This document shows positions 44,795-55,397 of a stretch of DNA of 56,182 nucleotides, one piece after another. Source of the DNA: Ectocarpus siliculosus (Eukaryota; Sar; Phaeophyceae; Ectocarpales; Ectocarpaceae); assembly GCA_000310025.1 (NCBI GenBank), contig FN649737.1, positions 1,986,776-2,042,957 of the forward strand, given 5' to 3'. How positions within the stretch are numbered: position 1 is the first letter of the stretch; each line of letters opens with the position of its first letter. Made by a program: the position numbers and the translations under genes. The notes under the pieces were generated by a model, which ran no database searches, had not been told where the DNA came from, and was given only the letters and a program-made list of their open reading frames with translations.

Positions 44795-47700
44795 ATGCCA
44801 AACGGCCAAATTCACCACTGCACAACAAGCAAGGCACCAAGGCTACGACACGAGCAAGCTAGGCACACGGAGGACCTTTATCAGCGGCTGCCATTGCTAG
44901 GAGAGAGAGATATGTCGAACTCTATGAGAGAGCTCGGCGGTCTTGTCGACAACCTCTACATCAGCTCCCAGCAGCAGCAAAAGCACCCTCAAGACCTCCC
45001 CGGAATGATGGGGGGCTCGAGAAAACAGCAGGATGCCACCTCCACGCCAACGCGCGCCCGCAAGACCAAGGTAAGGCCGAGAGAGAGAGAGAGAGAGAGT
45101 ATGCCCGTGCCTAGAAAGGGCCAAGATCCGTGGCAATGCGTAACTATTAGCTGGTACCGCCGTGGTTGTATGGCGTACAGCCAATGACGTTTTGAGAGGA
45201 CGTGGTGTTTGAGAGCCCGTGGTGCTATGGTCCGTCGTGCCAACAACCAATGCGCGGACGGGCCCTGACTCGTGTATGCGTACGATGCGTACGATACACG
45301 CCGACAGGCTGATACGGACACTCTCCGTGACGATCGGTCACGGCGGGTACCCATAGCGCGGGCGAGACAGAGAGAGCATATGGTAGAGGAGCTTTCGCGC
45401 ACCCTCTCTCGTGTTCCGCGACGCACAGATTTGCTGTAGTCGCAGAAAAAAAGTAAAATCGAAACATCCTGTCTGCTATTATTATACTGCAGTATTCTAC
45501 GGCGGACGAAGACGAACACACACACAACACGTCTTTTCATTGGTCAGCCGGTTAGCGCGGTCGATGCTAATGAAAAATACACACACCACGGCACAACACG
45601 GCACGATGGTTCCGCCGGCCCCTGGCCTCTCGTTGAGAAGCACGATGACCACTAGACCACCAGTCAGCGCTGACTAGTGGTGTAGTGGTCATCGTGCTTC
45701 TCAACACAACACCTCTCACTTACCAGCAAAGGATTATTATCTATCATTTACATGTATCCTCCTTTCCCAAGATTGGCCGTGTTTGTCAGGGCGCCAAGCC
45801 AATATCAATAACAACCGCCTTGGGTTTTAGGTGTGCTTGACGCCTGAGCGAGACATGAGACAAAAATAAGGTGCTCGAGCACTGCGGTTTTGCAGACGAC
45901 ACTTGCACACACCGCCGACACAGATGGACCGTGCCGTCAAGAGAGCAGAGGTTTATTGCAGGCAACCAACCCCGTTGAACGCGCAACGAGGGCGGTATTT
46001 CAGTTGGCCCAGTGGGCGCTAAAGCTCAATCCAAAGCGTCCCTACTCTAGATCAATGTTTCGACGACAGCAGTATCGTGGCAGCAACAGCGAGAGAGCCA
46101 GAGTACTCTTCAGCCAGGTGGGGATAGGACATGAGTGGGGATAGGACATGACTGCGTTGCAAGCTTGTACGTATCGCGCTGCAAGAGGTGCTGCTCTCTA
46201 CTGCTCCGTGGGAGGCACTAAAAACACGGCACCGACACAGAGCGCAGATGCGCACAAAATACTTTTTGCCACCACCAGTGCTCGGAGTGTACCACATGGC
46301 TCCGACCGCAACAACGTTTTTTTTTCAACGGTTCGCTAAGGATCCACGCATATGGCAACCTGTTGCAGAGAGTTGCTGCGCGTTGGTGGCACACACATGT
46401 TTTTTTTCACCCTTTTTGACGTCTCCCATGTCACCGGGGGGCATGCACTCTCTGTCGTCCTCGATGTTTGTGTACGTACGCCCCCGCGGCTAGACAACAT
46501 CCCCAGTAGTTTGCTGTATGTTTTCGCCGACGAGTGTATCTTGGTGAGGCGGATGGTGAACGCGCGTGTTACCAGCCGCTACTCCCCCTGCTTCTCAACT
46601 TGAAGGAACGCCAAAACTGCGACACCGACGAACTCGTCGCAGCAGTGCCTCGTTGTGCTAAAAGTGGCGTACTCTTCGTCCCCGCCTCTCTCGTGGTACT
46701 CGGATCGTACGGGTATCCGTATCGCATCAGTGGGGGGGGGGGGGGGGGGGGCTGTATTAGTGCCGGCATGTGTCCCCCCAGAAGTACCGTCGCAACTTCT
46801 GTATACGCGGACACGGGCACTGCTCAAAGTACAGAATGGTCTGATGATTCAGTTTGTGTCTACCTGCACGATACTGGCCACCGGCGCTATCCAACCGGCA
46901 CTCGAAAACCCCCCGCACTGCTGTACCGCACCGCCGCCGTTCCGAAATAAAAACAGTCCACCGTTCGAGGGGACGGCGCCGGCAGAGGCACTCCGTCGCG
47001 CGAGGACTCCGAAAACACGCCTGTGCAGCACGGCCACACGGCGGAGAAGGGCGCGGTGGCCGCGGCCCAGCAGGTCTCCCGAACCAAGGTAAAGCGCCTT
47101 GCAGGATAAACTTGTTTCGGATTTTTTTTTCGCTCGTGCGGAAGAAGAGGTCAAAGCGCGTCGCGTGCAGCAGGCCCCACACGGCAGCCTTGGACATGTA
47201 TTTTCTGCGATGAGCAGCAGTTCTTGACTGCGGGCGAGAACGCACGGCTGCTATGTTTCGGAGGGCCTGTCGACACTGTTCCCAGCTTCGAGATTGGTGG
47301 CGCATCCTGTAGTCCCCCTCAAGACGGAAAAAAATGTGGCGCGCCTGCTTTATTCGAGCGTGCGAAGATCGAAGTCCCTTGCGGTACTTGAAGCATTTGT
47401 ACGGTAGTCGTGCCTACCGAATGTGAAACGTTTGGTTAGTCGGGATGCCAGGATGCCCATGAGGATATCTGGTTTGGCACAGCAAACGCAATGTGAGGGT
47501 CGGCTTCTGGTTCGTGCTTGTAAAACGTAGCCTGGCATATTTCTCCGTTCCGGCCGTATAGGGATGTGAGGTCAATGGTCCGATGACTTCGGCATGCGTT
47601 TTCATGCGTACTCCCCCCCCCCTTGAGACTCCTCCCTGGGCGATGTTGCTCTCTGTGTTTTTTGTCCTCCGCGGCTTGTTGGTTGGCTTGCGCCGGAGCA

Positions 47701-48383
47701 GCAGCGAGCAGCGACACGCCTGTCCGCGGAGAAGAAGCGCTTCAACACGACGCTGTCCAAGCCTAGCGGAGGGTCTAGCCTCACGGGGAAGCGGTGGAAC
47801 CTGTCGTGCTTCACCATGGGGAAGCCCATCGGGAAGGGGAGGTTCGGTGAGTCACCCCCCCTCGCTTGTGTGCGCAGCCCCGCGGCTCCCATTTTGTACG
47901 CGAAACGCGGTGGTCGAGACGGAGCACTGAGCGTTGGTAGTGGGGCCAGCATGGGCGCTGGAACTCTTACGTTCTTGTGTTCCTTGGTGTGCTTGGTCTG
48001 GTGATGGTCGCTTCTATCAGGGCGCATGAGGATATCGAATCATGACGAAACTCATGTTCGGGGGCCGAAGCAGTTCCCCGTCACAATCCATTTATTTTGC
48101 GTAGGCGTGAGTGTTGGCAGTACGTACGGGCTTGGAGCTTGAGTGGGTGCGTTGTTTTTTCTTCTTCTGTTTTCATGCTGAAAATCTGTTTTGGCATGTT
48201 TTCCTGGCTCTCGTAGACCCACGTACGCCTCTCCTCCGTTTTGGCGGCACATCTTTATCTTCACTGACGAGAAGCAATTCCAGATCACGCCCCCCCCCCC
48301 CCCCAACCTCACCCTCACTCTCTCGTTATGCCTCTTTTGCCTTATCTTTTATTGCATGCGCAATGGCCTCTCCCTCCCTCCCT

Positions 48384-48446
<63 letters not shown>

Positions 48447-51400
48447 GGCCCCCCAACTCCCCCCTCTCTCCCACTGGCACTCACTATCTCTCTATCCACC
48501 AATGGGTCGCGGCGACGCCCCCGCCCTGTCTCTGGCTCGCTCTCTCTTCCCAATACTCGGCGACCCAGGAAATGTGTACCTCGCGCGGGAAAAGGCTTCG
48601 ATGAAGGTCCTGGCCCTCAAGATCATGCTCAAGAAGGACTTAGAGGTGAGAGTCTCGTCCCGCGCCATGTGTACAGCAAGTAGGTCACGACTGGATCCCC
48701 GCCGATTGGGCTAGCTTACGAGTAGGCAAGGGCACGTATGCTTCGGTGTCGATATCATATCCAAGAAAGACTACCAAGAGAGCCACGGCAGTATAGCAGG
48801 CGGTTGAAGGTACGGGAGCGTAAGCATCGCATGGTTTGACCCGGGTGGAGGGGTGCTGAATGCTGGTCGGTGTTGGACTTCCCTGCCTTTCACGCCACGC
48901 AGCAGTCGCATGTTTTTCGTCGTGCGTGAACGAGGACCGTAAGCTCGCCGAGGGCATGCTCTCGTGTGATTGTTGAGTCGGCCAGCCGGTACTCGCTCTG
49001 TGTCGCGTTCAAACACGCACTTATTGCTGAACGAACGCCCGGCAATCTTTCTGTTCGCCGGAACGGTGATGGTATGTGTTGGTGTAAACGGGGGTAACAA
49101 GCCAGGGGGCTCCGCAAATTGTGATGGCCGCCCTGAGAAAACGGCGTGTTCGAGTTTGGGAGAGTCATAATTTTGGAGCTTTTTTTTGGCGTGCGCCTCC
49201 GGAACTTTGGACGAAACCAGGCGGCTGGCGTGTACCACCAGGTCAAGTCCGAGATCGACATCCACGTGAACTACGGGTCGGGCTGCCCGAACATCGTCCG
49301 CTGCTACGGCTACTTCTACGACGAAAAGAGGTACACAGGGTCCTGCAAATCGGTTTTACCGTCTTTTTCGCAAGCGCTTGCAGTTTCTTCTTTTTGGTCC
49401 ACGTTTTTCAGTACCCTTGGATGTTAGCGGCTTGCTTTGGGAGTCGTCGGCCATGAGCAACGAGACTCGTTTTCAAGTTGTTGTGAGTAAGCAAGTTGCT
49501 TCCAGATCGATGACTCAGGCAACGCCCCCGATTTGACAATGGGGCCTGTTTTTCCTTGTTCGTGTTCTCCACTCTTTTTCCCCAACGTTATTTTTTTTTT
49601 TCGACTAGGGCAACTCGAAGGAGGGAGAGATTTGTTCGCATCGTCATGAAGCCTTTTCTTGGTTCGATACTGCTGTCGGTTTGTATCAATGGCGTTGCTC
49701 CTGATCTAAGATATAAGTCGTGTAGACATTCCTATTTATTACGGCTTTGCATCATTGCCGTTTCCCCAAAATCTAATTTTCTGAACTTTTTCTTGCCCCC
49801 CAGGATCTTCATCGTGATGGAGTACGCGAGGAAGGGAGAGTTATACCGCACCATGAAGGCACAGCCGGGGGGGCGGTTCACGGAGTCGGTGTCGGCGCGG
49901 TACATGTTCCAGCTGGTGCGAGCGCTGCAATACCTGCACGGGCTGAACGTCATCCACAGGGACATCAAGCCGGAGAACCTGCTGCTGGACAAGGCTGGTG
50001 AGCTGGGACAGCAGTTGTTTTTTCTGCACGTGTTACGTGCTGTGGTGGCGTTGCGGTCTCATTTCTTGTGATTTTTCGTTGAGGGGGTCTCTCCATCCTT
50101 CGACTAAGAATTATGATGTGCTCGAGGGGGGGTCTAACAGTTGTTTGGCTGGACAAGGCCTAGTATCTGACGGACTTGTTTCAGTGTTCTTCTCTTTGGC
50201 GGTGCTGTGTTTGGTGTAGTGCCTGGACAAGGCGGTGCCCGAAAGCACTTGGTTCCAGCTGCTTGGTTCTATACCCGTTAACGAAAGTACAACTAGCATA
50301 GTGGATATGCTGTACATCTTAACACTGTAGGTTCTACATTAGATCAAAAGGACACTACTCGGGGTACTATGATCTGAAACTCGATGATGCGTTCTTGAAT
50401 TGGGAAGGGGTTCTGTCCGCGGGACCATGCAGCGGGAGAGCCTGCCAACAAAAAAGGCTGGGGAATCAATACAGAATGTGTCTCACAGACTCTCGTTCTG
50501 CGCCCATGTTTGTTGTGGAAGTTTTCTTTTTCCCTGGTATCGTTCGGTTTTCGCCTTCTGCGATTGTTCGGGGTAAACATGTAACCACTTAGCGATTTAG
50601 TGCGAGATGTCCCCCCTGTTGAGCAGCTTTATGTAGTATTTGCTCTTCAGTTTCGTGGCTATTTCTGTTCCCCCTCTGGAACAGTTTTAGTGAGGGCTCG
50701 TTGTTCACTTCTCCTGTGTTTATTTCCGCTTCCAGGAAACCTTCGGCTCTGCGATTTCGGCTGGTCGATCGAGGTTGCTGATTACGACACTCGTCAAACT
50801 ATCTGCGGGACCCAGGTTCGTGTTTATTGCTGAGTTGTACCACTCCGTATTGTTTGTGTAGTTTTGTCTCGAAAGGTTTTGGTTAAAACCCTCCGGTAGG
50901 TATTTTCACTCCTTCTGTGTGGGTATGTTTGGCCCAATAGGTACGAGCTGCTGTCGCGCGGGCATGGGCTGAATCCCCCCCTTTTGGCTGTGCGCGAGAG
51001 CTCATGTTTTGCTATGGTTTGGCCGGCTTTTATTGTGGGATAAAATTCGCTCGATGTTGGGCTAGTAGTCTGCATGTCTACAGCATTTCCTCCATCCAGG
51101 ACTACTACCTCTCCTGTCGTTGAAATTGCCAGCGGCCAGAAATGAATTCGGTCGCCCTGTCTCACGACTCGTGCCGTCAATTTCTCTGCCTGACCACGGT
51201 GGTTTGGTGAAGAACAGGACTATCTCGCCCCCGAGATGCTGATGGAGCGGCCGTACACGACCTCTGTCGACCTGTGGGCGGCAGGCGTAGTGACGTATGA
51301 GTTCCTGTTGGGGCACTCCCCTTTCCGCAGGTGCGAGTTGCGGCAGTTAGTGCCTGGTCTCGTGATGGCGGTGGGTGGTGTTGTTCGTTGTCGTGGGTGG

Positions 51401-52732
51401 TTCTGTTACAGTTGCCGTCGCTTTCCGTACTTGTTTTTTTTTGTGTGTTTGAGGCAATTGTCTCTCGAACTTTCCCGGTGCAGGCATGCCTCCGTTGGCT
51501 GTTTTTTGCCGTTTCCATCGAGGAGATTAATCGCAGCCCCTTTAAACCGATTCGGAATTGCGATTCCTCCACCTCCAAGAGGCTGGTGTTGCCGGCCACG
51601 TATTGAAGACGTTGGAGAATACCATAGTATTCCACGGCGGTGAACCCTCGGTTATGCTTTGCGAAATTTGTGATTAGGGTATCATGAGGACACAGGCTTC
51701 CCTCGTTGTGGGGAGGCCCAGGTCGCAGTAGTCGTTCCCCACTACTTGTACTAAGGGCTGGCAGTTTTCTTCGTTGAGATTTAGATTAGAGAGGAGAGGA
51801 GAGGGTCTCGGAAGAGAGAGACAAGAGAGTGCCGCCGAAGGGGCGAGGGAGACCAAGCCCGAGGGTCTCGGATTCTCAAGCTCCGCAGGTGGCGCCGAGA
51901 GGGACGCATCCATAGTCGAGTTTCTTGCTGATCAACCATCAGTAAGATCCTCCGCTCGGATCGTATCTTAGTCCTACTTGTGTACGTGCAACAATGGTTG
52001 CAGCATGTCATCCACAATCATGCTCAACCTTTTATTTGATCTCCTTGTCCTTTGTACAACAGCGAGTCTGGCGGTGCTGACACGCTGTCACGGATCGAGC
52101 GAGGGTCCTACGCCTTCCCAAAGGACCCGGTGGTGTCCGCTGAAGCGCAAGACTTCGTTTCCAGGGTAAGCAGACAACGACCAACCGCCGGCTGGTGTTT
52201 CCGTACATGCTCCCCTGCCGGGGTGGCTATTCGTTTTTGTTTTTGTTATTGTTTTTTCAGTGGCTTGAGGGCCAGACGTAGTAGCGTCCTTGATACTCGT
52301 GTCTCTGGTATCTCCTCGCTGTTTATTTTTTGCTCCGTCCCGATATTATAGGGATGCGACGTAAATGGTCGAACGTCTACAGCATGTGTTTTTCATCTGT
52401 ACTCCCCCCCCCCCTCCTTTTTTTATTCTATTTTTGGTCGCCGGACATATCTCAATATACATGCCTTCCCACCAAAAATGACGTCACGCTTTCATCCCGA
52501 ATTTATTAACAAATGCCAATGTTGTTTGCATACTTTCTTGCCGCAATTGCTCTCCCAGCTGCTGAGAGTCGAGCCCTCGGAGCGCATGACCCTAGATGAG
52601 GCGGTACGGCACCCGTGGCTAAGGGATGTGGTGGCAGAGGCCACAGCTGCGAAGGCCGCTAGCTCTGCCAAAGCCGCGTCTAGCACCGTTGCGAAGGGCG
52701 CATCATCCAGCAGCAGAAGCAGCACCGGGTGA
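44795..52732 (+). CDS. AURK: Aurora-family serine/threonine protein kinase (10 exons)
   Basis: Aurora kinases drive mitosis: spindle assembly, chromosome alignment and cytokinesis. Exons: 44795-45070, 46957-47088, 47702-47846, 48569-48645, 49221-49330, 49804-49997, 50736-50815, 51218-51330, 52063-52165, 52559-52732; 467 residues, every junction in phase. The N-terminal 130 or so residues are disordered. Catalytic signatures: GKGRFG then NVYLARE (Gly loop); LALKIM (Lys); VKSEIDI (helix C Glu); VIHRDIKPENLLL (catalytic loop); LCDFGWS, the Aurora-type DFG; activation segment TRQTICGTQDYLAPEM with the T-loop Thr; PYTTSVDLWAAGV; and HPWL near the end. The C-terminus is an Ala/Ser/Lys tail. An in-frame TGA just before ATG 44795 supports this start unless the exon at 44139-44481 is spliced on. 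Exon 3 has overlapping in-frame acceptors (AG ending 47701 and 47704). Exons 1 and 2 are the least certain. Confidence 0.93.
45079..45098 (+). repeat. Short (GA)n tract in kinase intron 1
   Basis: Ten GA units a few bases after the exon 1 donor at 45071. No function is implied. Confidence 0.7.
45530..45590 (-). repeat. Partial copy of the CTGACCAATGAAAAGACG repeat
   Basis: In reverse complement it reads CATCGACCGCGCTAACCGGC, then TGACCAATGAAAAGACG, matching 7465-7595 and 26281-26412 but ending after about 40 bases. Confidence 0.65.
45632..45705. repeat. 74-base palindrome built from tRNA-5'-half-like arms
   Basis: Two 37-base arms are reverse complements with two mismatches and meet without a loop at AGC/GCT (45668/45669). 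The right arm reads GCTGACTAGTGGTGTAGTGG, then TCATCGTGCTTCTCAAC, which resembles the 5' half of a eukaryotic tRNA, including an A-box-like TGGTGTAGTGG. It lies in kinase intron 1. Confidence 0.8.
47556..47623 (+). repeat. GCATGC/poly-C repeat in kinase intron 2
   Basis: Carries GGGATGTGAGGTCAATGGTC, then CGATGACTTCGGCATGCG and TCATGCGTACT plus a C-run ending near 47622. The exon 3 acceptor is about 79 bases further on. The same family recurs in MMS19 introns. Confidence 0.75.
48386..48443 (+). repeat. (CT)n microsatellite in kinase intron 3
   Basis: About 28 CT units, continuing with less regular CT- and CCT-rich sequence to the exon 4 acceptor at 48568. A C-run lies at 48291-48304. Open frames through it are artefacts. 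Confidence 0.9.
52345..52415 (+). repeat. GCATGC/poly-C repeat in the last kinase intron
   Basis: A diverged copy: TTATAGGGATGCGACGTAAA, then TGGTCGAACGTCTACAGCAT and TCTGTACT plus a C-run. It is oriented with the C-run towards the 3' splice site (AG at 52557-52558). Confidence 0.65.
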
Positions 52733-52789
52733 AATTTAACGGCCGGGTGTGGGACACGCGGAGCCGATGGACTGATGGTTCCTAGCATT

Positions 52790-53010
52790 ACCGGAGGTAC
52801 TCGCTGGCATTGCAGGAGGGCCTGCTGGGTAGGGGACATGAGGGGCCCGTGGGCATGGTTATTCTTGTGTTCCTGGCACAGCGGGAGGGCCTGCGGGATA
52901 GGGGACGTGAGGAGCCGATTGACATGGTTCTTCTCATGTTCCTGGCATAGCAGGGGGTGATTGGTGGCATAGCAGGGGGTGATTGGTGGCATAGCAGGGG
53001 GGGGATAGGG
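52790..53010 (+). repeat. 72-base and 22-base tandem repeats after the kinase stop
   Basis: About two diverged units of 72 bases (GGAGGGCCTGCTGGGTAGGG and onward to TTCCTGGCACAG) pass into three copies of a 22-base unit, TGGCATAGCAGGGGGTGATT plus GG. The minus-strand Pro/His-rich frame across it is a repeat artefact. Confidence 0.8.
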
Positions 53011-53139
53011 GCGGTTGAAATGATGACGGGAGACGGGCAGGTGCAGCGGGTGGTGGGTGGGGATCGAACTTGATACCACACGTTTGTTTCGGTTGAAGCC
53101 AGTGGGGGAACGGTGACTCAGAGAGAAGCGGGTGTGTTA

Positions 53140-53200
53140 TCATGTAAACGTATCATGTAAACGCATGCCGTAGTCGTTAGGCCGTTGACCTCGCATCCGA
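53140..53200 (-). repeat. Intergenic copy of the GCATGC/poly-C repeat
   Basis: Reads ATGTAAACGCATGCCGTAGT, then CGTTAGGCCGTTGACCTCGC and ATCC; in reverse complement this is the repeat core. It lacks the homopolymer end and is the only copy I place outside a recognised gene. Confidence 0.65.
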
Positions 53201-53231
53201 AACGGAACGGTATGCGGGATTTTCGCGGGCC

Positions 53232-53261
53232 GGTGGTGGTGGTGGTGGTGGTGGTGGTGGT
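53232..53261 (+). repeat. (GGT)n microsatellite
   Basis: Ten uninterrupted or nearly uninterrupted GGT units, about 500 bases beyond the kinase stop. Confidence 0.85.
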
Positions 53262-55397
53262 GATACTGGAATTATGTCAGCTGGTGAGGTGCGTCAGCCT
53301 GCCCAATCCTGCTGAAGACTCAAGTCCCGTCATGGGTTGGGCAGGTCCGGTACCGATCGAAGCTCTGGGCTTAGCGCACGGGGGCAAGGAAGGCTCGCGT
53401 TGACTGACCTTGGGGTATTTTCGTTTGCGGCTTCGATCGAAGTTCTGTGAAGCTGGTGGTGGTGATGGTGATGATGGGAGCGTTTGTAGGTCCGTTGGCG
53501 TCTTCAGCCCAGTAAAATAAGGGGCGGATCGATTGGGCACTACATGCAGTCGTTTTCTGAGTGGATGTTTTTTTTATTGAGGGGTGGAGCAAAGGGTTTG
53601 GTTGCCTCTCGTGTGGCGTGAATTGGGCACGGGGTTAGCACCCCAGATGTTCCGTTTTGTTTTCTTTTCGGTGAAATATCTTGCCGCATTCGCAGGCGTG
53701 GTTGTTTGGTCTGTGTATACAGTAGTAGAAGGGACCTGCGCGTCCCGAACAGCGTGGAGTGCAGTACACTCTACTTTTTCTCTATTTTTGGGCGTGTGTC
53801 TTTGTGCGTGGCGCGCAACGTGCTGTTGGTAGGCGGGGGAGGTAGGCGCGAATTCCACTCGTTGTTTCCTTTCAACCCTACCGCGCGGAGTCACACAAGT
53901 CTCGGCGTGTCCTAGGGAAAGCTTGTTTCCCGGTTGGTTGGAGGGACCCCGCCCGGCCTCCAGAGATACATTTGCTGTTGGTGCCGGTCAAAGCGTTTAC
54001 ACGCGCTGCATACGTGCGTTTTTTAGCCGGAAGGCGCGGTTCTTGTTCATGTGTGTGCAGTTGCTGTCTTGCATTTTTTCACATCTGTGCCCATCGGGCA
54101 GGCACTCTCTTATTCCTCCGGCGGCGAGCGCACCGATCAGCCGAAGGCTTCTTTTGGCTGTACGGTTACAAATTGTGGTAAGGCTGTTTATTCGTTGTCG
54201 TGCGTAGCGGAAGCTGTGTCTATCCATCCACGCGGAAAGAAGCGCCATCTTGTGAATTTGTGTGCGTGACACGCCGGATCCGTCTGTTGTATCTATCTGT
54301 CCTGATGCGGCACCATGCTTGACATAGCATAGATGCATATGTATCATGGCTGTATGACTTTATTGGGCGAAGGAAGAGGGGCGCATCTTGCGTTGTATTG
54401 TTTTTGTCGGATTTGCGTAGCCTGTTTTCTCTGGTGAGAATAGCGGGCTGCGAAGTTCCACTTTCGCCTAGGCGTGGACAGTCAAAAGGCAAAACAGGAA
54501 TTCAGACAGAACAGTAATTTATTGCGAGGTCAATGGGGGGTGCAAAAATAAGAATTTTCAAAGTCCTGGCCGTAATGACGATCGATCGGGGCTTTGGACG
54601 ACCCAAGATGGGGTTTTAGCTTCCTCTTGTACCACGTTCTTTTGAGGATGAAGACGACCAACTTCGTGGCTACCCGGTCACCTTGTGGTCGTCGTTCAGC
54701 TCCCTCGCTCATTGAACCGTGAGCTCGTCACGAGGCACTGCGATTCTTGTGACACGCAAGTGAGTTACACAACCTGGCCATCGTTGCGTTGCAACGATTA
54801 CCCAAGGTGGGGAGGTTGCGACTCGTGCCAAAATAATTGAAGATGGAGGTTGGCAAAAGTGCCCCTACAACCTGGTGTGTTGGCCACCCGTGTACGTGGA
54901 GTTGAGAGAGAGAAGGTGTGGCGAAGACGAAAGCGGTCGTCCGTTGAACTACTGCCAGCCGGCAGAGAGCCCCGACGTCACGATTGTCTCTGCAGCAACA
55001 CAACGATAATAGTCGAATAATGCGAGTGGAGAGGCCGTGTTGATCGGTTCAACACGCGCGGGTTCTCGTACGCCGTGGCGTGAGCCCTCGGAGGCGCCCT
55101 GGGTGGGTAGAGGGCGTTTGAATGAGATAAGCAGCTAGTTAATTGGAGCTTGTTTGGGGGGTCGACACCATCGCAGATTCGCGGAGCAATTTTTAGGTGC
55201 ACGGAAATGTTGTCTACGGTAGGCTACACACTGAAAATCATCAAGTGATCTACATACACTCGAGCGGGTTGTGCAACAGATTACGTACACGTAGAATATT
55301 TTACGCCAAGAGCCCTCCCCAGGAGTATACGCCACATGCTACCATCATCATTACCAACTGAAAAAACGGTCCCAATCGGCCCTTCCGTTAACCCCAG

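Larger units (their letters stand above)
52733..55397. other. Gene-free region with tandem repeats
   Basis: No coding exon could be supported between the kinase stop and the gene at 55398. It contains tandem repeats (52790-53010), one reverse GCATGC/poly-C copy (53140-53200) and a GGT array (53232-53261). Several frames of 60-115 codons occur on both strands but show neither conserved motifs nor coding-like composition. Confidence 0.5.

Noticed and set aside
51774-51971. Extra kinase exon with Glu/Arg/Ser-rich frame
   Set aside because: Aurora alignment is continuous from the exon ending 51330 to the exon starting 52063 with correct phase; inserting this segment would disrupt the helix after the activation region.
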